From assembly GCF_030695125.1 (NCBI RefSeq), contig NZ_JAUYTP010000028.1, forward strand, positions 1-64,000: a DNA stretch of 64,000 nucleotides, written 5' to 3'. Origin of the DNA: Allobosea sp. (GTDB taxonomy: Bacteria; Pseudomonadota; Alphaproteobacteria; Rhizobiales; Beijerinckiaceae). Positions 7,807 through 16,395 of the stretch are shown piece by piece. Positions within the stretch are counted from its first letter, which is position 1. Each line of letters opens with the position of its first letter. The notes beneath the pieces are model-generated. The model worked only from the letters and a program-made list of their open reading frames with translations. It was not told where the DNA came from and did not search any database. The position numbers were made by a program, and so were the translations under genes.

Positions 7807-8181
7807 TCAGCCCTGCATCAGGCAGGGCTGGACGAGCGCGGGAATGATGTCGCCGGCGACGCCCGATTCGAGCGCGAACGCGCCGATGCGGTTGTTGACG
7901 CCGGCGGAAGGAGCCGCCACGACCGCCGCGCCGGCGGCGTCCGAGGTCAGCGGCTGGCCGCGCGTCACCGTGCCGCCGAGCAGGATCTCGGTGATGCCGG
8001 CATGGACGACGTCGACCCGGCCGCCCGAGGCGCCGTCGAGCTTCTCGAACACGCCCAGGATCAGCGTCGTCGGGCCGGTGGCCTCGATCATGGCGCCGTC
8101 GGACGCGCCGGCGACGGCGAAGCGGCGGGCGCGGATCGCCGCACCGGCCACATAGGTCTTGATCAGCGTCGGCGAGTTCAT
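7807..8181 (-). CDS. DUF2190-like capsid decoration (cement) protein
   Basis: A 124-residue protein taken from MNSPTLIKTYVAGAAI at 8181, near the stop of the protease/scaffold gene. Short beta-strand pattern with AIRARRFAVAG, GVFEKLDGASGGRVDVVHAG and a late VTRGQPLTSDAAGAAV segment fits small capsid cement proteins of the DUF2190 type, which sit between scaffold and capsid genes. Assignment is by pattern and position; no catalytic role is expected. Confidence 0.7.
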   Translation of the reverse strand: MNSPTLIKTYVAGAAIRARRFAVAGASDGAMIEATGPTTLILGVFEKLDGASGGRVDVVHAGITEILLGGTVTRGQPLTSDAAGAAVVAAPSAGVNNRIGAFALESGVAGDIIPALVQPCLMQG

Positions 8182-8182
8182 C

Positions 8183-8857
8183 TCAGCGTCTCCCGGTGAC
8201 ATGCAGGATCGCGTCGGTGGACGAGATCACGGTTCCGTTCTTCTTCTGCTCGGCGATGTGCCGGTCGGCCGCGGCGATGACCTCGGCGGTGGTCGCGTGG
8301 AGCGAGAGCGCGCCGTCGGGCGGCGGCCGGCGCACGCCGCCGTCATGGATCGAGGGCAGCGCATCGACCTCCTTCTCGACGCCGGCGGGGTCCTTCTGGT
8401 GGCGGGCGACATAATGGTCGCGCATCGCCAGCAGCGGCTTGCCGCTGCGGATCGCGCCGTCGATGAAGGCCTCGGCCTTGTCGCGGGAGGTCGACTGCTC
8501 GAGCGCCGTCAGCCGGCTCTGCAGGGAGATGTTGGTCTGGCGCAGCTCGGCGGCGTCGCTGTCGCCGCGCGCCTGGAGGTGGGTCTCCAGATCCTTGGGC
8601 GACAGCTTGGCGAGATCGAGCCCAGCCGATTTGAAGTGAACCGAGATCGCGCCGAGCTTCGCGGCGTCGGCCGCCAGCGTCGTCACATGCGACACGAGGT
8701 CGAGCTGGCGAGCGTCGCCCTTCAGCCCCGCCGCATCGAGCAGCTTGTCCTGGGCGGCCGCGATCGCGGCGTGGCTGGTGACGGCGGTCAGCACGGCGTC
8801 TTCGGCCGCATCGGCCTTGAGGCCCAGCGCCGTGCGCAGCTTTGCGAGGAAATCCAT
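8183..8857 (-). CDS. Possible separate scaffold protein from an internal start (Mu gpZ-like)
   Basis: In frame inside the protease gene, ATG at 8857 (MDFLAKLRTALGL) follows an AAGGA box with an 8-base spacer. It would give a 224-residue, mostly helical scaffold equal to the C-terminal part of the protease. Mu uses the same nested layout for its I and Z genes. Independent synthesis is inferred from the ribosome binding site and the domain boundary. Confidence 0.55.
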   Translation of the reverse strand: MDFLAKLRTALGLKADAAEDAVLTAVTSHAAIAAAQDKLLDAAGLKGDARQLDLVSHVTTLAADAAKLGAISVHFKSAGLDLAKLSPKDLETHLQARGDSDAAELRQTNISLQSRLTALEQSTSRDKAEAFIDGAIRSGKPLLAMRDHYVARHQKDPAGVEKEVDALPSIHDGGVRRPPPDGALSLHATTAEVIAAADRHIAEQKKNGTVISSTDAILHVTGRR

Positions 8858-9313
8858 GTCGGGCGTCCTTGAATGAAGGGTGGTCAGGGTGAGGTTGGGA
8901 TCGTTGGTCAGCGCCGCGCGCAGGATCCTCACGACCTTGCCGCCGGCCGTCTCGCTGACGAAGACCGGCGAGATCCCGCGATATTCATGCTCCTCGACCA
9001 GGCGCTTGCCGGTCGCGGTCCAGTCGACCCGGCCCCAGAGCCCGTCGTCGCGCAGCTGCATCTCGACGATCCAGCCGCGCGCCGGCGCCGGGCGCCCCTC
9101 GGGCGCGGCCTTGTCGGTCGAATGGTTCTCGTCGATCGGCAGCTTCCCGGCGGCCATCGAGGCGGTGATGACGGCGGCTGCGTCCTGCAGCGTGAAGGGC
9201 CCGCGCCCGTCCACTCCGGAAAAAGTCCCGGCCGGCGTCAGGTGGACCCATTCGGGCGCCTGTCCGGCCGGGATCTGGAAGTGAAGGGAGGAAATCGTCG
9301 TCATCCCCGCCAA
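8183..9313 (-). CDS. Mu I-like prohead protease with C-terminal scaffold domain
   Basis: A 376-residue protein (M4 is an equally good start). Residues about 1-145 match the Mu-like prohead protease: strand-rich start, LPIDENHSTDKAAPEGRPAPARGWI with a conserved His-Ser, LWGRVDWTATGKRLVEEHEYRGISPVF. Residues after about 150 form a helical, Gln/Lys-rich region with LEQSTSRDKAEAFIDGAI, as in scaffolding domains. The protease processes the head and is itself degraded. A second start at Met153 with its own ribosome binding site could make the scaffold alone, as Mu does for gpZ. Confidence 0.85.
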   Translation of the reverse strand: MAGMTTISSLHFQIPAGQAPEWVHLTPAGTFSGVDGRGPFTLQDAAAVITASMAAGKLPIDENHSTDKAAPEGRPAPARGWIVEMQLRDDGLWGRVDWTATGKRLVEEHEYRGISPVFVSETAGGKVVRILRAALTNDPNLTLTTLHSRTPDMDFLAKLRTALGLKADAAEDAVLTAVTSHAAIAAAQDKLLDAAGLKGDARQLDLVSHVTTLAADAAKLGAISVHFKSAGLDLAKLSPKDLETHLQARGDSDAAELRQTNISLQSRLTALEQSTSRDKAEAFIDGAIRSGKPLLAMRDHYVARHQKDPAGVEKEVDALPSIHDGGVRRPPPDGALSLHATTAEVIAAADRHIAEQKKNGTVISSTDAILHVTGRR

Positions 9314-9406
9314 TCTGGCGGGAGCGGCGCGCCGCAGACAGGCCCCGATCTCAGGGCCTCAGGGCATGGCGTGGGGGGGTCGGGGTCGCCGGCGGGGCGA
9401 AGCGCT

Positions 9407-9943
9407 TCAGCGCCGGCCACCCGATGATGCCCCGGAACCGACCGCGCGATCAAGGGCGCCCTCGACGACGTCCAGGATCATGACCTGGTCGTCGCGGGAG
9501 ATGCCGAGATAGGGCCGCGCGGGAATGGTCACCGACGCGGTCTTGATCAGCCGGCCGCCCATCCGGAAGGCGAGCTTGCCGCCGCCCTTGGCCGTGATCA
9601 CGCCGCCATACTGGTGGATGGCGCCGTAGATCTTGTTGGTGCCGACCTCGACCTGGTCGCGGCCGGCGCGCCGCGTGATCGAGCCCTGCAGGCCGCCGCG
9701 CATGCCGCTCTCGCGCAGGATGCCGGGCCCGCGCTTGGCCGAAGCGTAGAGCGGGTTCAGCGCCGCGAAGGCCGCGCCTTCGGGGTCCTGGCCGGCATCC
9801 ATCCGGTCCTGCGTGCTCGCGACCAGCCCGGTGCCGATCGCGCCCATGATCGGCGTCGTGTCGGCGATCGCGCGCTCGAGCCGGCCGAAGGCGGCCCGCG
9901 CGTCGCTCCAGTCCATCCGGGTGATGAGGACGGCGCCGCTCAT
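9407..9943 (-). CDS. Virion morphogenesis protein (Mu gpG / phage_tail_S-like)
   Basis: A 178-residue protein starting MSGAVLITRMDWSDARAAF at 9943; the start overlaps the gpF-like stop (ATGA). It matches the Mu gpG / P2 gpS-type morphogenesis family: GLVASTQDRMDAGQDPEGAAFAALNPLYA, ILRESGMRGGLQGSI, IYGAIHQYGG and the C-terminal IPARPYLGIS. Members help complete tails or join them to heads. Longer translations beginning at 9985 are unlikely because of the overlap rule seen throughout the operon. Confidence 0.85.
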   Translation of the reverse strand: MSGAVLITRMDWSDARAAFGRLERAIADTTPIMGAIGTGLVASTQDRMDAGQDPEGAAFAALNPLYASAKRGPGILRESGMRGGLQGSITRRAGRDQVEVGTNKIYGAIHQYGGVITAKGGGKLAFRMGGRLIKTASVTIPARPYLGISRDDQVMILDVVEGALDRAVGSGASSGGRR

Positions 9944-10668
9944 CCGCCAAGCCCGGGAACGGCGCCGGGGCTTGCGTTCTTCCACACCTTGCCGGGATTG
10001 TAGTCGAAGCCGGGATCGACGCCCTCGCTGCCCTTCAGGACCTCGCCGGTGCGCTTGTTGACGGTCGTGGTCGGGATCCGCTCCGGCGCGATGTCGACGC
10101 CGGTCCGGCCCTGGCGGCGCAGGCCGCCTTCTGAGACCGGCCGCACCCGGCAGCCGCAGCCCCAGCCATTGGGCGGATAGGCCCAGTCCCAGAAGGAATC
10201 GTCCGCGCGCAGCACGGTGCCGTTCCAGGCGAGATGCTGCTTGCGCGGGTGCCGGGCGCCGGAGTGGACATATTGCCAGTACGGGAAGGCGGCCAGCGTC
10301 TCGGGTTCCGTCTGCTGGACATAGCGCCCGGCCGAATAGGCCATCGAGAGATTGGTCTCGTAGATCACCCGCGCCCGCCAGCCCGGCTTGCCGACATGCT
10401 CCCAGCCATGCTTCTCGACGATCGCGTCGAAGCCCCGGCGGAACTCACTGAGCGTCGTGCCGGATTCGAGCGCGCGCATCACCTCGCGCCGGAAATCCTC
10501 GACCAGCGCATCGGTGGTGGCGCCGGCGACGGTGAAGGCCTTGGCGTTGGCCTTCTGCCAGACATCGGTCCAGGTCGTGGAGGTGACGGAGAGCTTCTCG
10601 CGCAGATAGGCGATGGCCTCGTCGAAGGGCAGATCGAGCGCGCGGGTGACGGTGGCGAAGTCGGTCAT
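9940..10668 (-). CDS. Minor head protein (Mu gpF-like, SPP1 gp7 family)
   Basis: A 242-residue protein of the phage Mu F family. It shows FDEAIAYLREKLSVTSTTWTDVW, a helical middle, the VIYETNLSMAYSAGRY helix and the C-terminal motif HSGARHPRKQHLAWNG...FWDWAYPPNGWGCGCRV with its conserved Cys pair. Members are minor head components between portal and scaffold genes, linked with DNA ejection or head assembly. The 150 bases between it and the portal gene hold no gene; they carry a CCGTTT-TTC-AAACGG palindrome near 10755-10769. Confidence 0.88.
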   Translation of the reverse strand: MTDFATVTRALDLPFDEAIAYLREKLSVTSTTWTDVWQKANAKAFTVAGATTDALVEDFRREVMRALESGTTLSEFRRGFDAIVEKHGWEHVGKPGWRARVIYETNLSMAYSAGRYVQQTEPETLAAFPYWQYVHSGARHPRKQHLAWNGTVLRADDSFWDWAYPPNGWGCGCRVRPVSEGGLRRQGRTGVDIAPERIPTTTVNKRTGEVLKGSEGVDPGFDYNPGKVWKNASPGAVPGLGG

Positions 10669-10818
10669 CGCGCCCTCCAGGGGCCGAGCCTCAGGGAAGC
10701 CCGTACAGGCCCGCGAGCGGCCGCCGCCCCCATGCTGCGGAAAATTCCTTGAAACCGTTTTTCAAACGGCGGGAGCGCGCGCAGGCGGCGTTCGCCCGCG
10801 TGGGCTCGCTGCCCGGCG

Positions 10819-12468
10819 TCACCCGGCATCGCGCTCGCCGCCCAGCTCGTCGAGAAGCGCCGCCCGGCCGCTGAGATGGGCGAGCGCCAGGCCCCGCCCC
10901 ATCGCGTCGGCCAGCGCCCTGGGATCGAGGTTCATCCGCGACAGCCGGTCGGCGAGATCGTTGAGGTCGGCGGCTGCATCGAACGCCGCGCGGATCTGCG
11001 CGGTCAGCCCGCCCATCGCGCCGGCGGCGTCCTGCGCGAGCGCGGCGGTCAGCCCCTCGACCAGGTCGGGCTCGGGCGCGCTGGCATGGCGCGAGACGAG
11101 CTGGCGCATCAGGTCGAGCCCGGCCGGCGCGGCGGGCTTGGGCGCCGCGCCCAGTCCCGGCAAGGCGGGCTCGGGGGGCGGCGCAGGCTCGGGGGGCGGC
11201 GGCCGCCCGCCGATGATCTCGGGCTCCAGCCCGTCGGTCGTCTTGGCGGCAGGCTCCGAGAAGCCGAGCCGGTCGCGCATCTGGCTGGCCTCCACCCGCA
11301 GCCCGAGCGGGCCGAGCTTGTGCAGGGCGTCGACGACGTCCTTCAGCGGCACCTCGTCGGGCCGGCCGATCTTGAACTCGGGATAGGCCTGCTGCGGCCC
11401 GAAATTGAAGGCGATGATCTGGCGCACGAGCTGGCGCTTGATCGTGGTCGAGAGCATCCGCGCATCCGAGCGCTCGATGTCCTCCTGGACGAGGCGGTGC
11501 TCCTGGGCGACCGCATGCCCGCCGGAGACGGCATCCGTCGTCGTGGTCTGGCCGAGCACGAGCTTGGAGACCTGGCGGTCGAGCCAGTCGCAGCGGCGCT
11601 CATAGGCCTCGGCACCCTTGGCGGTGTCCTTGAGGCCGACGAACTCGATCTCCATGCCCTTGGGGATGATCGCCGCCGCGTCGCCGGCGATGTCGAAGAC
11701 GGCGCGCGCCAGCACGGCCTTGTCGGCGTCGGTGGCGCTGGTGTCGTAGCGGCCGACCCGCATCGGCGCGCCGTAGTTCTGGACGAAGACCTGCCAGTCC
11801 CTGCTGGTGAAGGCCTTCATCATCCACGACCAGGCCGCGACCCGCGCCAGCCCCGAGCGGATGGTGAGCCCGCTCTTGGCCTTGTGGCGGTGGACCATGA
11901 ACTTGTGCGGCGAGAGCGGCTGGCCGGTCGCGCCCTCGCGCAGCAGCGGCGTCTCGCCGTCGGCGCGGTCGAAGGTGAACCAGCGCTGCGGCCGGAAGTG
12001 CAGCGCCGCGGGCACGACCATGCGCGGCGTCGTCGACCATTCGATCTCGATGACGGAGAAGCCCTTGCCGATCGCGTCCAGCGCATCGAACAGCACGTCG
12101 TCGAGCACGCCCTCCTTCAGCCAGTCGCGGATGAAATCGGCATGGGCGACATGCTGCGCGTCGTCGCTGGCCGCCTCGACGGTCTGCGGCAGCTGCGTCA
12201 CCGAACGCCGGCGCGTGCCGAGCACGGCGAGGTAGTGCGGGTCGCGCTCCTCGATGTCCTCGGCCAGCTCGAGCCAGGCCTGCGGCTCGCCCATGGCGGC
12301 GGCGCGATGGATCGCCGCCAGCCGCCAGGGCGTCAGGCCGTCGACATGCTGCACCGACGTCGCCTGCCGGTAGCCGTAGAGCTGGGGGGCCGCGACGGGA
12401 TCGCCGAAGAGATGGTCGAGATCGACCCGCTCGCCATCGGGGCCGAGGATCTTGGAAAGCCGCGGCAT
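10819..12468 (-). CDS. Portal protein (Mu gp29-like, DUF935)
   Basis: A 549-residue protein with ATG at 12468, which shares one base with the terminase stop (TGATG). It shows the Mu gp29 layout: GYRQATSVQHVDGLTPWRLAAI, helices with the AWLELAEDIEERDPHYLAVLGTRRRSV segment, MVHRHKAKSG, and the YGAPMRVGRYD motif. The C-terminus has a Pro-rich linker (about residues 410-440) and then a helical tail. It forms the dodecameric DNA channel at one head vertex and docks the terminase. Confidence 0.9.
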   Translation of the reverse strand: MPRLSKILGPDGERVDLDHLFGDPVAAPQLYGYRQATSVQHVDGLTPWRLAAIHRAAAMGEPQAWLELAEDIEERDPHYLAVLGTRRRSVTQLPQTVEAASDDAQHVAHADFIRDWLKEGVLDDVLFDALDAIGKGFSVIEIEWSTTPRMVVPAALHFRPQRWFTFDRADGETPLLREGATGQPLSPHKFMVHRHKAKSGLTIRSGLARVAAWSWMMKAFTSRDWQVFVQNYGAPMRVGRYDTSATDADKAVLARAVFDIAGDAAAIIPKGMEIEFVGLKDTAKGAEAYERRCDWLDRQVSKLVLGQTTTTDAVSGGHAVAQEHRLVQEDIERSDARMLSTTIKRQLVRQIIAFNFGPQQAYPEFKIGRPDEVPLKDVVDALHKLGPLGLRVEASQMRDRLGFSEPAAKTTDGLEPEIIGGRPPPPEPAPPPEPALPGLGAAPKPAAPAGLDLMRQLVSRHASAPEPDLVEGLTAALAQDAAGAMGGLTAQIRAAFDAAADLNDLADRLSRMNLDPRALADAMGRGLALAHLSGRAALLDELGGERDAG

Positions 12469-14111
12469 CACAGGCGTCCTCGCAGAGAGGGAAGGAAGGC
12501 GCCCTGGGAGGCGTCGGCAAACGGGCTCATCCCCGCCTCCGCGCCGCCGGCGGGCCCGACGGGGGTGTAGCCATAGCTGGCGATCGGCTGGCGCGTGGCG
12601 CTGTAGGCCAGCACGATGGCGATGCCGGCGTCGCCATGGCGGGTTCCCCCGGCGGCGGCGGCTGTGCGCAGGCTGGGCAGCGTCGCGATGCCCCGCACGA
12701 TCTTGAAGGCGCGCAGATCCGCCGCGATCTCGGCGTCGCGCGGCACGCTGATCATGTCGTCCTCGAAGGCCGCCTTCACCGGCGGCATCTCGACGCGATA
12801 CCACTCGGTCGAGAACTTCACCCCGACCATGGCCTCGCCGAAGCGCTGCGTGCCCGATTCCGCCAGGCTCGCGCCGAGCCCCGTGGCGTCGGTGCGGCCG
12901 CCGATGAAGCGCGGCAGGCCGCGCACCACCGCGTCGCGGATCTGCTCCTGCTGCTGGAACGGCACGCGGGCGAGCTCGACGAGGAAGGGCACGGTGCGGC
13001 GCATCGTCCGGCCGATCTGCATGGGGCAGATCACCGACAGGTCGCGATAGCGGCCGATGTCCATGCCGAAGCCGGACTGCAGGGCGGGGTCGAGCGTGGT
13101 TCGCATGACCGGCGCCAGCTCGTCCTCGATCCAGCGCTGTACCTCGGCGCGGCGGACATGCTCGGCCTCCATGGTGAAGCTGTCGGGAAAGGAGAGCCGC
13201 AGCACCGGCGCGTCATGCATCCGCGCCTCGATCAGCGGGCCCGGCAGCCAGGCGCCGGAACCCTGGCTGGGGATGCAGTAGAGTTCCTCGTCGGCGGCCT
13301 CGCGATAATCGGCGATCAGCTTCTCGCGCCAGTCGGCCTCCTTCTCCGCCGACCACTCCCCGTGCTTGTGGGCGTTGATCAGGCACATGCGCTCGAACAG
13401 GCCGTCGCGCAGCGCGTCGTCGAGGTCGAAGCGCACCAGGCCGTAATTCGCGCGGCCGGCGCGGATGTCGGTGATGACCTGGTTGAAGGCGTTGTCGGCG
13501 CCGTTGTGGGTCGAGATCACCAGGACCTTGCCGCCCCACATCAGGAACGCCATGGCGGCCTTGAGCAGCTCGGGCAGGTTGTCGACGAAGGCGGCCTCGT
13601 CGAGGATCGCGAAGCCCTGGCGGCCACGCAGGCTGCGCGGCTTCGAGGACAGCGCCACGATCGAGAAGCCCGAGGCGAAGTCGATCTTCAGTGCCTTGAT
13701 GCCGTTGTCGGAGCCGTCGTCGAACAGGGTCTCGCCGATGCCGCTGCAGACATGCTCGAGCAGCTGCGCCCAGTTGGCGGCCGCGTCGATGAACTCCTTC
13801 GCCATGTCGTGGCTGGTGCCCATGTAGAGCGTGTCCATGCCGCCGCCGCTGCGGGGCGCGGCCGAGCGCAGCACGGCGTCGGCCGCCGCGCCCCAGGTGG
13901 CGCCGGTGCGGCGGGACTTCTCGACGAAGACGACGTCGTACTGCTCGCAGGCGATCGCGATCGCGCGCTGGTAGCCGAGCAGCGGCGCGGCCTTCCGCCA
14001 GTCGGCCGAGGTGGCGCGGCCCTGGCGGTTGCGGATCGCGAGCCATTCGTCCCGCGTCGGCCGGGCGGCGACGTCGCTCGCCGCCGCCATCAGTATCCCG
14101 GCCTCAGCCAT
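12468..14111 (-). CDS. Terminase large subunit (Mu gp28-like)
   Basis: A 547-residue packaging motor with start taken at 14111 (MAEAGILMAA; an ATG at 14123 is also possible). The ATPase part has a Walker A variant KSRRTGAT at about 65-72 and Walker B ILDEAAF at about 169-175, then VISTHNG as motif III. The nuclease part begins near GFGMDIGRYRDLSVI with the acidic residue expected of the RNase H-like fold. It cuts and threads DNA into the head; Mu-like phages package headful DNA from integrated copies. Confidence 0.9.
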   Translation of the reverse strand: MAEAGILMAAASDVAARPTRDEWLAIRNRQGRATSADWRKAAPLLGYQRAIAIACEQYDVVFVEKSRRTGATWGAAADAVLRSAAPRSGGGMDTLYMGTSHDMAKEFIDAAANWAQLLEHVCSGIGETLFDDGSDNGIKALKIDFASGFSIVALSSKPRSLRGRQGFAILDEAAFVDNLPELLKAAMAFLMWGGKVLVISTHNGADNAFNQVITDIRAGRANYGLVRFDLDDALRDGLFERMCLINAHKHGEWSAEKEADWREKLIADYREAADEELYCIPSQGSGAWLPGPLIEARMHDAPVLRLSFPDSFTMEAEHVRRAEVQRWIEDELAPVMRTTLDPALQSGFGMDIGRYRDLSVICPMQIGRTMRRTVPFLVELARVPFQQQEQIRDAVVRGLPRFIGGRTDATGLGASLAESGTQRFGEAMVGVKFSTEWYRVEMPPVKAAFEDDMISVPRDAEIAADLRAFKIVRGIATLPSLRTAAAAGGTRHGDAGIAIVLAYSATRQPIASYGYTPVGPAGGAEAGMSPFADASQGAFLPSLRGRL

Positions 14112-14676
14112 CGCGCTGGCCAAACAGCATGGCCTTGAAGGCCTGTTGAAGCTCCGGCGTCAGGGCGCCCGAGCCGCCATGCTTGGCGACGGCGGCCTCG
14201 GCCTCCTTCAGCGCGGCCGCGCGGGCCTTGTCGGCGGCGCGCTTCTCGATCGTGATGGTGCGGGCGACGTCGTCCTTCGAGGCCTTGCCGAGATGGTCCA
14301 GCGCCTTGGCGATCAGCATGACCTGCATCGGCTCCAGCGTGACGGGCTCGCCGTCCTCGCTCTGGGTCGAGAGCATGTCGAAGACGGCCTGGTGCATCAG
14401 CTCGATGTTGAGGCGGGTCGCCTTGTCGGGCTGCGCGTCGCCGAGCCGCCGGACGATGACGTCGGCGACGGCGCGGCTCTTGCGCAGGCGATCGGCGATC
14501 GCGTCGGCCTTCTGGAGATGGCGGTGCAGCGCCGTGCGCGAGGGCAGCGCGGCAACGTCGAGCTCGCGCAGCTTGCTGATGATCTCGTCGAGCGTGCGGC
14601 CCTGGTCGCGCAGGCGCCCGATCCAGTCGCGGACCTCGGGCTCCATCCGGTCGATCGAGGAAGGGCGCCTGGCCAT
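14104..14676 (-). CDS. Terminase small subunit-like protein (Mu gp27-like, DUF3486)
   Basis: A 190-residue protein of the DUF3486 family: RRPSSIDRMEPEVRDWIGRLRDQGRTLDEI, the HTH-like LPSRTALHRHLQK helix, and a long helical C-terminus ending LTPELQQAFKAMLFGQ. It precedes gp28 in Mu-type phages and is the presumed DNA-recognition subunit. Its stop overlaps the start of the large subunit, so translation is probably coupled. Confidence 0.85.
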   Translation of the reverse strand: MARRPSSIDRMEPEVRDWIGRLRDQGRTLDEIISKLRELDVAALPSRTALHRHLQKADAIADRLRKSRAVADVIVRRLGDAQPDKATRLNIELMHQAVFDMLSTQSEDGEPVTLEPMQVMLIAKALDHLGKASKDDVARTITIEKRAADKARAAALKEAEAAVAKHGGSGALTPELQQAFKAMLFGQRDG

Positions 14677-14984
14677 CAGAATTTCGGCGAGGGCTGGTCG
14701 ACGATCGGGTGCGGGCGGCCGCCGGCGACGTCCTGGCCGAGCCGGGTCAGCGTGGCCACCACGATCGTCTTCTGGCCGTGGCGCTCCTCGTCGCGCTGGA
14801 TCAGGGCGTGCTGCTCGAGCATCACCAGATCGGCGGCGATCGTGTCGTCATAGACGCTGTGGCGCATCTGCCGGACGGCCTTGGTCAGCATGTTGGCCGA
14901 GAGCGCGTAGCCGTCCTGCTCGGAGAGCAGGCGCAGGATGACGAGGCGGCGGTCCCGGGCGAAGGTTTCGGCGAGCGAACTCAT
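14676..14984 (-). CDS. VpaChn25_0724-type small phage protein (Mu gp26-position)
   Basis: A 102-residue protein beginning MSSLAETFARDRRLVILRLLSEQDGYALS. The pattern, with a following VYDDTIAADLVMLEQHALI helix pair and a beta wing, looks like a winged-helix fold. Equivalent genes sit just before gp27 in Mu-like phages. Function is not established; a DNA-binding role near packaging initiation is inference. Confidence 0.7.
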   Translation of the reverse strand: MSSLAETFARDRRLVILRLLSEQDGYALSANMLTKAVRQMRHSVYDDTIAADLVMLEQHALIQRDEERHGQKTIVVATLTRLGQDVAGGRPHPIVDQPSPKF

Positions 14985-14994
14985 GGGCGCGTCC

Positions 14995-15408
14995 TCACGG
15001 GCTCTTCTCCAGCATGTGCTTCAGGATCAGGCCGAGCGTGGTGTCGATCTTGGTCACCGTCTTCTCGACGCCGCGGATCGTCTCGACGGAGGTGGCGACC
15101 TCCTTCTCGACCCGGCCGATGCGCTCGCCCAGCGCCTGGACCTCCTGGCGGTTGGGCAGCTGTCTGAGATCGCCCTCGATCTTGGCGACGCGCGTCTCGA
15201 TCTGGCGCTCGTTGGCGACGACACGGTCCGACAGGTTCGCGATCGAGCCCTGCAGCACCTTGGTCTGGTCGTCGTGCTGCTGCTTGGTCGGGAACTGGCT
15301 GCGCAGATAGAACATGCCGACCAGCCCGGCCGTGCCCAGCGGGATCGACAGGATCCACCAGATGTCCTTGATCAGGGTGACCACATGGGTCCAGTCGAAG
15401 GCGTTCAC
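14995..15408 (-). CDS. DUF2730 membrane-anchored coiled-coil protein (Mu gp25-like)
   Basis: A 137-residue protein with a transmembrane segment near residues 15-35 (WWILSIPLGTAGLVGMFYL) followed by a long coiled coil (about 45-130) with repeated heptads and ending HMLEKSP. DUF2730 proteins lie between lysis and packaging genes in Mu-like phages. A lysis or envelope role is inferred. Confidence 0.75.
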   Translation of the reverse strand: MNAFDWTHVVTLIKDIWWILSIPLGTAGLVGMFYLRSQFPTKQQHDDQTKVLQGSIANLSDRVVANERQIETRVAKIEGDLRQLPNRQEVQALGERIGRVEKEVATSVETIRGVEKTVTKIDTTLGLILKHMLEKSP

Positions 15409-15424
15409 GGCATAAGCTCCGGCG

Positions 15425-15967
15425 TCAGTCGGCGGTCTGCATCGGCGCGCCCTGCAGCGTCCCGGCCGGCCCGCCCGCCGGCAGCAGCGACCAGCCCTTG
15501 AGGTCGCTGACGGGCGCCGCCTGCTTCAGCTTGGCCAGCGCCAGGTTGATCAGGCGCGGATCGGCGGGGTTCAGGCCGAAATGCGCGACCGCATCGGCGG
15601 CGCCGGCCTGGGCGTGGCCGATGGTCGTGGCCAGCAGGCGCTGCTCGACCTCGGCGGGGGGCAGGCGCTCGCCCGCCCAGCTCCTCAGCCGGGCATAGGC
15701 GGCCTCGGCGCCGGTGGTCAGGGCCTGGTGGAGGGTGCGGCGGTGGCGCTCCTCCAGGTCCATCCTGAACCAGCGCCGGAAGCCCGCCGCGACCAGGCCG
15801 ACGATCCCCAGGATCGTCCATTCCATCGCCATGTCCCACCAGGGCTTCAGGAGATCGAGCCAGCCGGGCGCGACCGCCTCGGCGGCAGAGGCGGGGGCGG
15901 CGCCGGCGATGAAGGCGAGAGGGAGACAGGCGACGACGAGGCCGGCAAAGACGATGCGAGGAAACAT
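15425..15967 (-). CDS. Secreted or membrane protein in the lysis region, function unknown
   Basis: A 180-residue protein beginning MFPRIVFAGLVVACLPLAFI, a signal-like hydrophobic start ending in an Ala-rich site (PASAAEA). A second hydrophobic stretch (EWTILGIVGLVAAGFRRWF) near residue 55 may cross the membrane. The rest is Ala/Leu/Arg-rich helix. Next to endolysin and gp25-like genes, it is a candidate for holin or another lysis factor. I do not recognize a family. Confidence 0.6.
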   Translation of the reverse strand: MFPRIVFAGLVVACLPLAFIAGAAPASAAEAVAPGWLDLLKPWWDMAMEWTILGIVGLVAAGFRRWFRMDLEERHRRTLHQALTTGAEAAYARLRSWAGERLPPAEVEQRLLATTIGHAQAGAADAVAHFGLNPADPRLINLALAKLKQAAPVSDLKGWSLLPAGGPAGTLQGAPMQTAD

Positions 15968-15981
15968 GGGGGGACCTTCTC

Positions 15982-16392
15982 TCAAGTGCCGCTCGGGGGA
16001 ACCCAGATGCAGGGCGGGCGCCCGCCGGGCACGATCAGCGCGCCCGACAGCGACCCGCCGCTGCGGCAGACATGGAAGCGGCCATCCGGCGAGGGCCGGG
16101 CCGCGGCGTAGGGGACGATGGTGCCGTCGGAGAGCCGCCAGCCGCCGGGGCCGGCGACCGGGTCGGGCTCCCTGGCGTCGCGGCCGGTGCCGGTCGGCCA
16201 GCAGTCGCGGTCGGAGCAGCATTCCCAGGGGTAGAATTCATGGGCGCGGGCCGGCGAGAGCCAGATGACGAGCGCAGCGGCCATCACGAGGATGGCCACG
16301 AGCCAGAGCGGGGGAGCGCCGCACCCATCGCGATCATCGGCCGCCAGCTTGTCGGCAGCATCCTGCAGGAAGGAGCGATTGTCCTCGCCCAT
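15982..16392 (-). CDS. Cys-rich single-pass exported protein next to the endolysin
   Basis: A 136-residue protein. A cytoplasmic start (residues 1-28) precedes one transmembrane stretch (LWLVAILVMAAALVIWLS) and a periplasmic domain with HEFYPWECCSDRDCWP and several more Cys, pattern typical of a conserved Hyphomicrobiales protein of unknown role. The Cys suggest disulfides in the periplasm. The position just downstream of the endolysin makes a spanin-like or lysis-control role possible, but no motif proves it. Confidence 0.6.
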   Translation of the reverse strand: MGEDNRSFLQDAADKLAADDRDGCGAPPLWLVAILVMAAALVIWLSPARAHEFYPWECCSDRDCWPTGTGRDAREPDPVAGPGGWRLSDGTIVPYAAARPSPDGRFHVCRSGGSLSGALIVPGGRPPCIWVPPSGT

Positions 16393-16395
16393 CGC

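Noticed and set aside
10669-10818. Small gene between portal and gpF
   Set aside because: No minus-strand frame with start and ribosome binding site fits the 150-base gap; only a palindrome CCGTTT-TTC-AAACGG is seen.
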